From Polyangiaceae bacterium (GTDB lineage: Bacteria; Myxococcota_A; Polyangia; Polyangiales; Polyangiaceae), in assembly GCA_013361525.1 (NCBI GenBank), contig JABFXY010000039.1:161275-225274 (forward strand): a stretch of 64,000 nt of DNA, given 5' to 3'. Numbering within the stretch: position 1 is the first letter of the stretch; every line of letters begins with the position of its first letter. Both the position numbers and the translations under genes were made by a program. The notes beneath the pieces were generated by a model, which did no database searches, was not told the origin of the DNA, and saw only the letters and a list, made by a program, of their open reading frames with translations. Below, piece after piece: positions 45,602-54,557 of the stretch.

Positions 45602-47110
45602 ATGAGCTCGACGCCCGCCCCGCAACGTTCGCGAGGGGCGCGTGCGTTCATTTTGGACACGGCGGTCGTCTTCGCAGCGCAGGTTCTGACCAAGCTCCGG
45701 GGCCTGATCACGATGCCGCTCATCATTCGGGGCCTCGGCACCGACGCATTCGGAACCTGGTCGCAGATCCTCGCGTTCACGGTGCTCGTGACGGCGATCG
45801 CTGGGCTGAGCCTTCACCACTCCCTCATTCGCTTCATCGCGGCGAACCGCGAACGCGCCGGTGCCGCGTACGGCACGCTCCTTCTCGCGTCCCTGGTGTC
45901 GTCCGCGGTGTTGTGTGCGCTTTTCGGTCTTTCGGCGCCGCTGTCCGTCGTCGAGAGCGCGATAGGCGAGCCGAATCGTCGGATGCTCTGGTTGGGGCTC
46001 GGGATCGTCGTGACCACGACGATCCGGAATCTGAACCTGAATCTCTATAGGGCGACCGATCAAATCAAGTTCCGAAGCGTCGTGGATTTCGCAGGAGCGA
46101 TGTTCGAGCTCGTGGCGATCCTCGTCGTGCTCGCGATGGGATACGGCCTGACGGAGGTCTTGCTGGTCCTGGTGATCGCGGGAGCGCTCATTGCGCTCGT
46201 CACGACCCTTCATGGGGTTCACGTCGCAGGCGGTGTGAGCCTCGACCGAGAGATGCTGACGAGCGCGCTTCGCTACGGCGTTCCGCTCGTTCCTGCGGGA
46301 CTCGCAATGTGGGTCCTGGATCGCTCCGATCGTTTCGTCATCAGCCATTTCGCGGATCAGAGCCAGGTCGGCATCTACTCGGCGCACAAGGCGATTGGTA
46401 GCCTCATCATGTTCGTCCAGGGCCCGATCCAGATGGCGCTCACGCCGAAGGTGATGCAGCTCTGGGATGCCGACCGGCGGGGCGCGGGCCAATACGTCGA
46501 GTATTCGTTTCGGGTCTACGGCATGCTCGCGGCGCCGTTCATCGCAATCACGCCGCTCGTCTCGACCGCGCTCTTTCGCATCATCGCAAACGAGGAGGTC
46601 GCTAGGGACTCGGCCTTCAGCATCCTCCTCATCGCTGTCGGCACGTCGTTCTGGGGGCTTGCAGTCATCGAAACTTGCGCCCTTTACGCGGCGGGGCGCA
46701 CGCGAGCCGTGGGCCTCCTGACTGCGGCGAGCGCCACGCTGAACGTCGCGCTTTCCGTCGTTCTGGTCAGGAGCATGGGGACGATGGGCGCAGCGCTCGC
46801 CATGGCCATCGCCTACGCCATCACCTGGGCCGCGTATGCTAGGTCGAGCCAAGGCCTATGGCGCATCTCGCGTAGTGGATCCAAGCTCGCACGCTCCGCG
46901 GTCGCAACCGCACCGGCGGCCCTCGTCGTGTGGTGGATGAAACCGGCGACGCTGCTCGGCATCGCCGCAGCTGGAGCGATAGCGCTCGCAGTCTACGTCG
47001 CGCTGCTCCTGATTTTGGGCGGCGTGACACCAGATGAGCGCGCCCGTATCGTTCGATGGGCTCGAACGCGGCTGCTCCGAAGAGCATCCCAACAGCCGGC
47101 GGCTCGCTGA
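45602..47110 (+). CDS. Wzx-type oligosaccharide flippase
   Basis: The 502-aa membrane protein has about 14 hydrophobic segments. It starts ILDTAVVFAAQVLTKLRGLITMPLIIRGLGTDAFGTWSQ, the typical polysaccharide-biosynthesis (MATE-like MVF) N-terminus. GVPLVPAGLAMWVLDRSDRFVI is the repeated-family signature at the start of the second half. It moves undecaprenyl-linked repeat units across the inner membrane. The start is supported by GGCAGGA upstream of ATG 45602. Confidence 0.92.
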   Translation: MSSTPAPQRSRGARAFILDTAVVFAAQVLTKLRGLITMPLIIRGLGTDAFGTWSQILAFTVLVTAIAGLSLHHSLIRFIAANRERAGAAYGTLLLASLVSSAVLCALFGLSAPLSVVESAIGEPNRRMLWLGLGIVVTTTIRNLNLNLYRATDQIKFRSVVDFAGAMFELVAILVVLAMGYGLTEVLLVLVIAGALIALVTTLHGVHVAGGVSLDREMLTSALRYGVPLVPAGLAMWVLDRSDRFVISHFADQSQVGIYSAHKAIGSLIMFVQGPIQMALTPKVMQLWDADRRGAGQYVEYSFRVYGMLAAPFIAITPLVSTALFRIIANEEVARDSAFSILLIAVGTSFWGLAVIETCALYAAGRTRAVGLLTAASATLNVALSVVLVRSMGTMGAALAMAIAYAITWAAYARSSQGLWRISRSGSKLARSAVATAPAALVVWWMKPATLLGIAAAGAIALAVYVALLLILGGVTPDERARIVRWARTRLLRRASQQPAAR

Positions 47111-47155
47111 TCACACCGCCACGGCAATTGAATCGCCTCGAGAGAGAAACTTGAA

Positions 47156-48136
47156 ATGACCGAAGGACGCCCCAAGAACCTGACGCAGCCGACATGCCCA
47201 GTCTGTGGTGCGGAAGGGCTGAGCTGGCGCCAGGAACACAGCTCGCCTGATCGGTCCACCACGTACTCGCTGCATGGCTGCGACCGCTGCGGCGTCGAGC
47301 ATTGGCGACCGCTCGAGCACCCCGGGGCCGAGTTCTATCAGAACGAGCAGGTCATGATTTACCGCGCGCTCCACGAAGCCGGGGACCGGAACGATCCGCG
47401 GTTCGCCAAGTTCTTCGAGGAGTTCCCGTCGGTGCGCGGCATGCGCGCACTCGACATCGGTTGCAGCAATGGCGAGTTCCTCGCAAAACTCGGCGCCGCC
47501 GGGGCCGAGGTGTGGGGGATCGACATCGACACGAAGGCTCTCGAGATCGCGCGTTCGCGCGGTCTTCGCAACATCTTCGCGCTTACCGCATCGGAGTTCG
47601 TGGACAAGGCAATCCGTGACGAGCTCCGATTCGATTTGATCACTGCGTTCGACGTCGTCGAGCACCTGACAGATCCGATCGGGGTCCTTCGACAACTGTC
47701 GACCATCCTCGCTCCCGGCGGCAAATTCGTCGGCACCGTGCCCAATCGCCGGCGGCTCCTCGTCAACCAAATGCCGATCGACTTTCCGCCGCACCACTTC
47801 TTCCGGTTCGATACAGCGTCCCTCGAGGCTGCACTGACCAAAGGGGGCCTTCTTCCGGTTCGGGTGCAGGCTTTTCAATACAATTACTCCGCGATGGCAG
47901 CGCTCGACCTCGGTCAGAAGTCCGCGCGCCGATGGATTGCCCATAGGCAACATGCGGTGCCCGACGATTCGACAGCGGCGCCGCCGCCCAGCCTACGCGG
48001 AAGGACTTCGTCGCTCCGGCGCGCGAAGCAAGCGCTGGTTCGCGCGTACGCGATGATCAGCACCCCCGTCGCCTATGCCCTCGAGGTGCCGCGACAGCGG
48101 GGCTTCAAGCTCTACTTCGCAGCCGAGAAAGCGTGA
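47156..48136 (+). CDS. Class I SAM methyltransferase with N-terminal zinc ribbon
   Basis: The 326-aa protein shares its layout with the product of 42365-43213: a CPVCG...CDRCG zinc ribbon (14-42), then motif I ALDIGCSNGEFLAKLG (about 98-113), DLITAFDVVEHLTDP and LAPGGKFVGTVPN. The C-terminal extension carries an amphipathic or hydrophobic stretch near 300. It is probably a sugar methyltransferase, transcribed 45 bp after the flippase gene and convergent with the SGNH gene (12-bp gap). Confidence 0.88.
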   Translation: MTEGRPKNLTQPTCPVCGAEGLSWRQEHSSPDRSTTYSLHGCDRCGVEHWRPLEHPGAEFYQNEQVMIYRALHEAGDRNDPRFAKFFEEFPSVRGMRALDIGCSNGEFLAKLGAAGAEVWGIDIDTKALEIARSRGLRNIFALTASEFVDKAIRDELRFDLITAFDVVEHLTDPIGVLRQLSTILAPGGKFVGTVPNRRRLLVNQMPIDFPPHHFFRFDTASLEAALTKGGLLPVRVQAFQYNYSAMAALDLGQKSARRWIAHRQHAVPDDSTAAPPPSLRGRTSSLRRAKQALVRAYAMISTPVAYALEVPRQRGFKLYFAAEKA

Positions 48137-48148
48137 ACGCGCGACGCC

Positions 48149-49192
48149 TCACCGAGGAAGAAGCCGCTCGATACTCTGTGCAAACGAGCTGTGGGCGTGC
48201 GCGCTGGGGTGGGCATCGGATACGGTGATATTTTCCGGTTTCGAATAGTCGACGGAAATATCCAAGGATCGAATCCCTTTCGATTCCGCCCACCGCAGCA
48301 TCTGGGTGGTACGCGCGTTCGCGAAGATTCCGAGAAGGACGAATTCGGTCCCGTGGTCCGCCGCCACCTGATGAAACTCCTCGATCAACGCCTGGCTCAC
48401 GCGTTCTGCGTGGGATGTAATCACCTGCGTTCGATTGTAGTTCTCTTCGATCAAATTGACGAACGCCGACCGCGTCATCAGCGGCCAAGGCTCGTATCGC
48501 AATGATCGGACACCGTATTGGAGCTTTCCGTCCTCCATCCAGGCGAGCGGAAAGTTCGGAGACTCTTCCAGCGACGCGCTCCACGCCTTCCGATTTGCTC
48601 GCAGCATGGCATTGCGTCCGTCGTGGAACGACGAATAGGCGATGGTCACGAGCTTCGGCGCGGGCATTCGCTCCAGCGCGACCTCGAACTCCAACAACGA
48701 TTGCAAGGTCGAATAGCCGCCGATCGAGAAATTCTGAATGGAGAGCTCGGGGTGGGCTTCTTGCAACTTCCACGCGTACGTCTCGTGATCTTCGACGGCC
48801 CAACCGTAGGAGAACGAATCGCCGAAAAGCCAGACGCCCGGCCCAGCGGGCTCTGCCGCGCCCGCCGGGCGCGTCGCTCGTCGCAGCTCGTCGACATTTC
48901 GGACGCGGAAGCTGTGCGCGTTGCCGACGTGAACGGTGTATTCCCCAGGGCACAGCACGTAGCCGAGATTCTGATCCGGTTTCATCAGCTTGCCACCGGG
49001 CTCGACGCGCTGGGGCATGTTCTCGTGGGTCGGATCCCATGGCGTTCTGCCAGCTGTTCGTGCGGCCGCCTCTCCGAGGAGACCGGCGGTGCCCGTAAGC
49101 ACGACCGTCAGCGAGACGCAGAACGCGACTTTCTGCCAGACCGGTCGAGCGGGGACGCGCGCGGTGGGCTGCGCAGCCTCAGAAGTTGCCAT
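48149..49192 (-). CDS. Membrane-anchored SGNH-family protein (DltD/AlgJ-like role)
   Basis: ATG at 49192 gives 347 aa. An N-terminal membrane anchor (VAFCVSLTVVLTGTAGLLG, about 21-39) is followed by an extracytoplasmic SGNH hydrolase-like domain. The Ser block is WLFGDSFSYGWAV, a central Gly/Asn region includes NFSIGGYSTLQSLLEF, and the Asp-His block is SDAHPSAHAHSSF. It is the final gene of the carrier protein, AMP-ligase, MBOAT, small membrane protein and SGNH operon, overlapping the small membrane gene by 14 bp. By analogy with DltD or AlgJ/X it would take an acyl group from the MBOAT or carrier and place it on the glycan. Confidence 0.82.
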   Translation of the reverse strand: MATSEAAQPTARVPARPVWQKVAFCVSLTVVLTGTAGLLGEAAARTAGRTPWDPTHENMPQRVEPGGKLMKPDQNLGYVLCPGEYTVHVGNAHSFRVRNVDELRRATRPAGAAEPAGPGVWLFGDSFSYGWAVEDHETYAWKLQEAHPELSIQNFSIGGYSTLQSLLEFEVALERMPAPKLVTIAYSSFHDGRNAMLRANRKAWSASLEESPNFPLAWMEDGKLQYGVRSLRYEPWPLMTRSAFVNLIEENYNRTQVITSHAERVSQALIEEFHQVAADHGTEFVLLGIFANARTTQMLRWAESKGIRSLDISVDYSKPENITVSDAHPSAHAHSSFAQSIERLLPR

Positions 49193-49403
49193 AGATGAAG
49201 CCCTCCCCGCTCGCGTCGGCTGCAACATCTGCGACCAGGAGAAGTACCGCGCAGACCACGATGGCGAGAATCTTGAGATAGATGCGCCACTCGTCCGGCG
49301 AGAGGAAGCTGCCGAGCCAACTGCGAAACCGATATGCGCTCGCGCCGAGCACCACCACCGTCGCGCCAGCCGCCACGACGAACCCCATCGCATCCGTCGT
49401 CAT
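49179..49403 (-). CDS. Small two-helix membrane protein (DltX-like position)
   Basis: The ATG at 49403 is preceded by an ideal GGAGGT. The 74-aa product has two predicted membrane helices: MGFVVAAGATVVVLGASAY (about 5-23) and IYLKILAIVVCAVLLLVADV (about 41-60). No family is recognised. It overlaps the MBOAT gene by 4 bp (ATGA) and the SGNH gene by 14 bp. The placement recalls the small DltX protein of dlt operons, but sequence similarity cannot be claimed. Confidence 0.75.
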   Translation of the reverse strand: MTTDAMGFVVAAGATVVVLGASAYRFRSWLGSFLSPDEWRIYLKILAIVVCAVLLLVADVAADASGEGFIYGNF

Positions 49404-50566
49404 CGCAATACCTCCACGATTTCTCGATAGGGCAAGACGAACAACACCCACCCGATCGACACGAACACGAAGGTGCAAAACGCCATTACGAGGGACCGAG
49501 CACGTTTATGTCTGGGCGATAGGCGTTTCAGCTTCTTCGGGTCGGCCTTGAGCAGATCGTAGCCGATCATTCCGACGCCGTGATAGAGCCCCCAAAGCAC
49601 GAAGTTCAGCGTCGCGCCGTGCCAATACCCACAAAAGAGGAACGTAACGAGATAGGCCAGAACTGCGACCAACCGAGGACGTGCCCCGAGGCGGCCCTGC
49701 AACGCACGAGCGACAGGCACGAACACATAAGACGTGAGCACGCGCGAAAACGTGATGTGCCAGCGCTGCCAGAACTCGCGAATGTTCGGCGCCGCGTACG
49801 GCCAGCGGAAGTTCTCCGGGGTCTCGACCCCCGCGAGGCGCGCAGAGCCAATCGCGATATCCGAATAGCCGGAAAAATCGGCCCAGAGCACGACGGAGTA
49901 GACCATCGAGGCAACGACGAGCTTCATCGGACCGACCTCGGCCCCGTGCAACCCGAGAAGACTCGCGGGGGCGAGTAGCGGGCCGAGCAGCTTCGTTTTG
50001 GCGAAGCCGATGGCGACGCGGAACGTCCCGTCGACCAGAGCCGAGACGGTCAATCGCTTCGGCTGCCGGACCGCGGCGTCGAACTCCGAGAAGAGATGCA
50101 TCGGGCCCGACACGTACGTCGGAGCGAATAGAAAATACGCGGCGACGACGGTGGGGTCGGCGCCGCGTATCCGACCGTCGTGCACGTCCTTGACGAAGGT
50201 CCAGGCTTTGACCACGAGGTACGAAAACCCGACGAAATAGAGAAACGATACGGTCTTCGACTGCGCCGCGACGGCGGCCTTCCCAACGACCCAAAGTATC
50301 AAGATCGGGGAAAAGACCGCAAAGGAGGCCAGCGCCGTGGAACGTTTCGCAAGCGCGCCGGTGAGCCGTACACCGACCACGATCCACGCAACGCAGGCGC
50401 ACACGAGCGCAAGCAGAGAAGGGGCCAGGCCCAGCGGCCCTACCAGGAGCCCGCAGCTGGCGAAGCAAAGAAACAGAGACCGAATCCGCACCATGCGCGC
50501 CGGCACGACGCGCATGACCACGGCCGCCGCAGCAATGACGATCCAGAAGTACGAGGAGCCGAACAT
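49400..50566 (-). CDS. MBOAT-family O-acyltransferase (DltB/AlgI-like)
   Basis: The 388-aa polytopic membrane protein has the MBOAT core. RWPYAAPNIREFWQRWHITF contains the FWxRWHIT motif, and FLFCGYWHGATLNFVLWGLY carries the catalytic His. FAPTYVSGPMHLFSEFD near the middle is also typical. It moves acyl groups from a carrier across the membrane to an extracytoplasmic acceptor. It is encoded 12 bp downstream of the AMP-ligase gene, so the acyl group is presumably activated by that ligase and carried by the ACP. Confidence 0.93.
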   Translation of the reverse strand: MFGSSYFWIVIAAAAVVMRVVPARMVRIRSLFLCFASCGLLVGPLGLAPSLLALVCACVAWIVVGVRLTGALAKRSTALASFAVFSPILILWVVGKAAVAAQSKTVSFLYFVGFSYLVVKAWTFVKDVHDGRIRGADPTVVAAYFLFAPTYVSGPMHLFSEFDAAVRQPKRLTVSALVDGTFRVAIGFAKTKLLGPLLAPASLLGLHGAEVGPMKLVVASMVYSVVLWADFSGYSDIAIGSARLAGVETPENFRWPYAAPNIREFWQRWHITFSRVLTSYVFVPVARALQGRLGARPRLVAVLAYLVTFLFCGYWHGATLNFVLWGLYHGVGMIGYDLLKADPKKLKRLSPRHKRARSLVMAFCTFVFVSIGWVLFVLPYREIVEVLR

Positions 50567-50578
50567 TCGTCAAACCGA

Positions 50579-52264
50579 CTACAGGGTGCCCGCCGCCTTC
50601 GCCGACGAATACTTTGCCCGATTCTCACTACGAGCGAGCTTGCCCGACGTGGATTTGACGAGCCAGCGCGGGGGAACGATCCGCACGTCGTTCGGCGTAC
50701 AATCGAGCTCTTGCGCGACGCTCGTGCGAACCGCGAGCGCAAGCCGCTGCGGATGAGGGCTCGGCGCTACGCTCTCATCGAGCTCTGCCAAGACGACCAG
50801 CGCCTCCGTGCCGGTCCGCTCGTCGGGAATTCCGAAAGCAACCACCCTACCCGCTTTGACCCCCGGCACGCGCGCAGCGACCGCCTCCACATCGCTCGGA
50901 TAGAAGTTGCGGCCCTGGATGATGATGAGGTCCTTCAATCGCCCCGTGACGTAAACTTCGGCATCGAAGACGAAGCCCAAATCTCCAGTCTTGTACCAGC
51001 CTCCTTCGAGGTGCGCCGAAGAGGTGAGATCGTCGCGTCGAAAGTACCCGGAGAACTTGAATGTGCCGCGGAGCACAATCTCCCCGACGTGCCCCGGCGG
51101 GAGGAACTGCTCCGAGGAGTCGATGATGGCAACTTCGGTTCCGTCGACGACCCGACCATTCGATACGAAGGTCACCCCATCGACATCTTCGGGCGCGATC
51201 TCAACACGATGCTCAGCCGAGAACAACGCCCGATTGACGCGGAGAACGCGGTGTTCGCCGGGCAGCGACTGCGTGACGGCGTAGACGTTCTCTGCCATCG
51301 CGTAGCTGGCTGTGAGCCGATGACGATCGACTCCGTACTCCCCGAATCGGGTGACGAACGCCTCGAAGGACTCGTGCTGCACCGGCTCGGAAGAGCTCAC
51401 CCATGCGCGCACGCACCGCAAATCTAGGCCTGCAGGGATTTGGCTGTCGCGTACGGTCTCAGCGAGAAACTGAAACGCAAAGTTCGGCAACCAACAAAGC
51501 GTCCCGCGAACATCGTGAATCTGCTCGAGCAGCATGCCCGGACGGAGCACCCAATCGAATGGTGAGATCTGAACGAACCGGACTCCCTCGACGGCGGGCA
51601 AAACGAAGCAGGCAATGAAGCCCATATCGTGGTAGAGCGGCAACCAGGACACGATCGTGTCCCCGCCACCGATACCTAGGCGGCCTCGGTAACTCTCGTT
51701 GTGCGCGAGAACAGCTCGGTGAGAGAGCGCAATTCCTTTTTGGAGACCGGTGGTTCCCGACGAATGCTGCACGAACGCGATGTCGTCGGGCTCGGCTGGG
51801 AAGGGAGGTACACCCTCGCGCCCCGGAACCTCGTTTGGCGACACCAATTCGGTCCCGCCGAATTGGTCCAACCCCAGTCCCTCGAGCTTCTGACGCGTCC
51901 CCTCGTCCAAAACAACCACGTCCGGCCGGATGTGCTCGATCATGCGAGAGAACGAGCTTCCGTATTTCGCCGGGTCCATTCGCGGTGACGGCGGCGCGAG
52001 CATGGTGGGGATATGTCCCGCCCACATGGCGCCGAGGAAAGCCGCGTGTTGCTCGATGCCGGAATAAAGGCACACTCCGACGATCTTCCGTCCATCACGG
52101 GCACCCCCGAGTCTGGCGGCGAAGCCCATCGCACGCTGCATGACGCGGGCAACGGAGACCGTGTCGACGGCTCCGCCGCCCTGGACATATCGGCAGAACT
52201 CCGCATCCGGCTCTCGCTCGAGGCGGCGGGCCAACGCGTCGACGAGCGTAGCGGAGCGGGTCAC
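50579..52264 (-). CDS. AMP-dependent acyl synthetase, fatty-acyl-AMP-ligase-like
   Basis: The 561-aa adenylate-forming enzyme has the P-loop FVQHSSGTTGLQKGIALSH (about 163-181), the motif WLPLYHDMGFIACFVLP typical of FAALs, and the motifs YKTGDLGF and KDLIIIQGRNFYPSDVE. The catalytic lysine lies near the C-terminus (SGKLARSENR). It is probably an ACP-loading ligase rather than an acyl-CoA synthetase, because an ACP gene lies 4 bp upstream. The acyl substrate is unknown; the WLPLYHDMG motif argues against the D-alanine specificity of DltA. Confidence 0.9.
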   Translation of the reverse strand: MTRSATLVDALARRLEREPDAEFCRYVQGGGAVDTVSVARVMQRAMGFAARLGGARDGRKIVGVCLYSGIEQHAAFLGAMWAGHIPTMLAPPSPRMDPAKYGSSFSRMIEHIRPDVVVLDEGTRQKLEGLGLDQFGGTELVSPNEVPGREGVPPFPAEPDDIAFVQHSSGTTGLQKGIALSHRAVLAHNESYRGRLGIGGGDTIVSWLPLYHDMGFIACFVLPAVEGVRFVQISPFDWVLRPGMLLEQIHDVRGTLCWLPNFAFQFLAETVRDSQIPAGLDLRCVRAWVSSSEPVQHESFEAFVTRFGEYGVDRHRLTASYAMAENVYAVTQSLPGEHRVLRVNRALFSAEHRVEIAPEDVDGVTFVSNGRVVDGTEVAIIDSSEQFLPPGHVGEIVLRGTFKFSGYFRRDDLTSSAHLEGGWYKTGDLGFVFDAEVYVTGRLKDLIIIQGRNFYPSDVEAVAARVPGVKAGRVVAFGIPDERTGTEALVVLAELDESVAPSPHPQRLALAVRTSVAQELDCTPNDVRIVPPRWLVKSTSGKLARSENRAKYSSAKAAGTL

Positions 52265-52268
52265 GTCT

Positions 52269-52517
52269 TCAGGCTCCGGCGCGTCGGCGATCTACGAACG
52301 CGAGAATGGCGCCCATCGAAGCCATGTTTTCGCGGGTAATGTCTTGATCATCGATCGAGACGCCGGCGAGCTGCTCGATGCGCTGCGCGAGACGGACGAG
52401 GCCGAGCGAGTCACAGATCCCTTCCTCGAGCAAATCCGTGTCGCCATCGAGCGGAAACCCGCTGTCGCCATTGAGGAATAGCTCACAAATCACAGAGTGC
52501 AGTTGCGTTTCGTTCAT
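52269..52517 (-). CDS. Acyl carrier protein
   Basis: The 82-aa carrier has the phosphopantetheine-attachment motif ICDSLGLVRLA (Ser about 36) and the usual four-helix pattern, with helix 3 ISVDDQD-like and helix 4 NMASMGAILAFV. ATG at 52517 gives standard ACP length. It lies directly upstream of the FAAL-like ligase gene in a tightly packed operon and is its likely partner. Confidence 0.9.
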   Translation of the reverse strand: MNETQLHSVICELFLNGDSGFPLDGDTDLLEEGICDSLGLVRLAQRIEQLAGVSIDDQDITRENMASMGAILAFVDRRRAGA

Positions 52518-52551
52518 TGGTGGTTTCCCGTGAGCGTTCGTCGAATACCCA

Positions 52552-53703
52552 TCAAGGGCGAACCTCGCCCCGCACATTTTCGCGACACGTGGCGCGAACG
52601 ACCTCGATAACCTCGTCGATCTCCGCGTCGGTCAAGTTGCTGCCCGAGGGCAGGCACAACCCGCGCGCGAACAGATCTTCCGAGACGGTGCCCCCGATTG
52701 CTCGGCACCCCGCGAACACCGGCTGCAGATGCATTGGCTTCCAAATTGGTCTTGCCTCGATGTCCCGTTCGGCGAGCGCCAGACGAACATCCTCCCGCGT
52801 GGCGCCGAACGCCGACGGGTCGAGGAGGATGCAGGTGAGCCATCGATTCGACCGACCATGACTCGGTTCGGGCATGAGCTCTAGACCCGGGAGCGACGAC
52901 AAGCCCTCACGATATCGCTCGAACACCGCTCGCCTGCGCGCGACTCGCTCCTCGAGGACGCGTAGCTGGCCCCGCCCAATCGCTGCGCAGATATTGGACA
53001 GGCGATAGTTGAAGCCGACCGTGCTGTGCTGATAGTGCGGCGCGGGGTCGCGCGCTTGAGTGGCGAGAAAGCGGGCACGTTCGACGAGCCCCGCGTCCTC
53101 GCTGACGAGCATGCCTCCGCCGGAGGTGGTGATGATCTTGTTCCCGTTGAAAGAGAACACCGCGAGCTTCCCGAACGTACCGCAGCGGGCACCCTTGTAG
53201 CTGGCCCCCAGAGCCTCCGCGGCATCTTCGATGATTGGAACATCGTATTGCGCGCAGGCTCGACGGACGGGATCCCAGTCGACGCTCTGCCCATAGAGGT
53301 CGACCGCTATCAACGCGCGCGGCAGCCGCCCCCTACGCGCCGAGGCGGCCAGCTCCTCCGCGAGAAGACCGGGATCGATGTTCCAATCGTCGCGTGAGGA
53401 GTCGATGAAGACGGGTTCTGCGCCCTCGTAGACGATAGGGTTGGCACTCGCCGAGAACGTCAGGGTCGAGCACAGAACCTCGTCACCACGGCGCACACCC
53501 AGCAAGCGCAGTCCCAGATGGAGCGCGGCCGTACCGCTCGACAGGGCAGCCGCATGAGCAATCCCGACGTAGCTCGCGAACTCGGATTCGAAGGCATTCA
53601 CGTGCGGGCCGAGCGGCGCGATCCAATTCGATTGGAACGCGTCCTGGACCAGCGCGAGCTCCCCCCCGCCCATGTGCGGCGACGAAAGATAGATTCGCGG
53701 CAT
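52552..53703 (-). CDS. DegT/DnrJ/EryC1/StrS-family sugar aminotransferase
   Basis: The 383-aa PLP enzyme starts IYLSSPHMGGGELALVQDAF like PglE. It has ALSSGTAALHLGL, the Asp of IIEDAAEALGA and the Schiff-base lysine in FSFNGNKIITTSGGGM. It would convert a UDP-4-keto-6-deoxyhexose to a 4-amino sugar. The start ATG shares a base with the TAA stop of the PglD-like acetyltransferase gene, consistent with both acting on the same sugar nucleotide. Confidence 0.92.
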   Translation of the reverse strand: MPRIYLSSPHMGGGELALVQDAFQSNWIAPLGPHVNAFESEFASYVGIAHAAALSSGTAALHLGLRLLGVRRGDEVLCSTLTFSASANPIVYEGAEPVFIDSSRDDWNIDPGLLAEELAASARRGRLPRALIAVDLYGQSVDWDPVRRACAQYDVPIIEDAAEALGASYKGARCGTFGKLAVFSFNGNKIITTSGGGMLVSEDAGLVERARFLATQARDPAPHYQHSTVGFNYRLSNICAAIGRGQLRVLEERVARRRAVFERYREGLSSLPGLELMPEPSHGRSNRWLTCILLDPSAFGATREDVRLALAERDIEARPIWKPMHLQPVFAGCRAIGGTVSEDLFARGLCLPSGSNLTDAEIDEVIEVVRATCRENVRGEVRP

Positions 53704-54404
53704 TATCGGGTTACCTCACCCCTGTTCGACGCAACGATGGGTCGCGCCGGCACTCCCACGACCGTGATACCCGGCGCGATATCGCGGATGACGCAGGCCC
53801 CGGCGCCGACCGTTGCCCACGCGCCGACGCGCCGACCGGGGACGACGCTCACCCCGACACCGAGGAACGCCCCTTCGTCGATCGTGACGGTTCCCGCAAG
53901 GTGACAACCCGGCGCGACGTGGACGAAATCTCCGACGTTGCCGTCGTGGTCGATCGACGCAGCCGTGTTGACGATCGCGTGCGCTCCGACGACGACGTCC
54001 GGCTGGATCACGGCGCCGGCAAAGACGACCGACCCGGGCCCGATGAGTGAGCTCGGATCGACGAACGCCGTCGGATGTACGAGCGAGGCCCAAACACAAG
54101 GCAGCTCGCGCGCCAGCCGCTGCCGCGTGCGATTGTTCCCAATGGCGAGAACGGCGAGCGCCTCGGTGGGAAGCTCCGTCAACGATCGAATCGGCACACC
54201 GAGGATCTGCTGACCGCGCTTCGTTGCGTCGTCGTCGAAGCATGCCTCGATGCGGGCACCCAGCGCGTGGAGGAGACCGACGATGACCTTCGCGTGGCCC
54301 CCCGCTCCGATCACGGAGATTGGACGCCCGTCGACATGATCCGACGCGGAGCGCGCATGCGGTAACACGAGCGCGAGCTTGCCACCGGTACATCGAGACT
54401 CCAA
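53703..54404 (-). CDS. PglD/NeuD-type sugar N/O-acetyltransferase
   Basis: The 233-aa protein has a Rossmann-like N-terminus (ISVIGAGGHAKVIVGLL) and a left-handed beta-helix of hexapeptide repeats (VVFAGAVIQPDVVVGAHAIV, DFVHVAPGCHLAGTVTIDEG). A TTG at 54404 is the longest start; GTG codons further in are equally possible, since the recognisable fold begins about 28 residues later. It probably acetylates the amino sugar produced by the downstream aminotransferase (bacillosamine-type pathway). Confidence 0.85.
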   Translation of the reverse strand: MESRCTGGKLALVLPHARSASDHVDGRPISVIGAGGHAKVIVGLLHALGARIEACFDDDATKRGQQILGVPIRSLTELPTEALAVLAIGNNRTRQRLARELPCVWASLVHPTAFVDPSSLIGPGSVVFAGAVIQPDVVVGAHAIVNTAASIDHDGNVGDFVHVAPGCHLAGTVTIDEGAFLGVGVSVVPGRRVGAWATVGAGACVIRDIAPGITVVGVPARPIVASNRGEVTR

Positions 54405-54415
54405 CGAAGAACCGC
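54374..54415. repeat. Copy A of a dispersed 42-bp repeat
   Basis: This 42-bp stretch matches 55878-55919 at 35 of 42 positions without gaps, including a perfect 17-bp block CTCCAACGAAGAACCGC. It covers the 5' end of the PglD-like gene on the minus strand. On the minus strand both copies can be read as RFFVG, five variable residues, then WQAR. Confidence 0.6.
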
Positions 54416-54557
54416 CATGGATTCATCGCTCGACAGCGCGCGACGATCAGCGTGACGCGTTTCGCTCGGCGACGTGAACGTTGTCGCCGCTCGCGCACCG
54501 AAGGCCGCGCCGACGATTGGTCAACTGGCGGTCACCGAGGCAACTGACGTCGCAGGC

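Noticed and set aside
50579..52264. DltA (D-alanine ligase) as identity of the AMP-ligase
   Set aside because: The WLPLYHDMG segment and length are FAAL-like; DltA identity would need substrate-site evidence not visible here.
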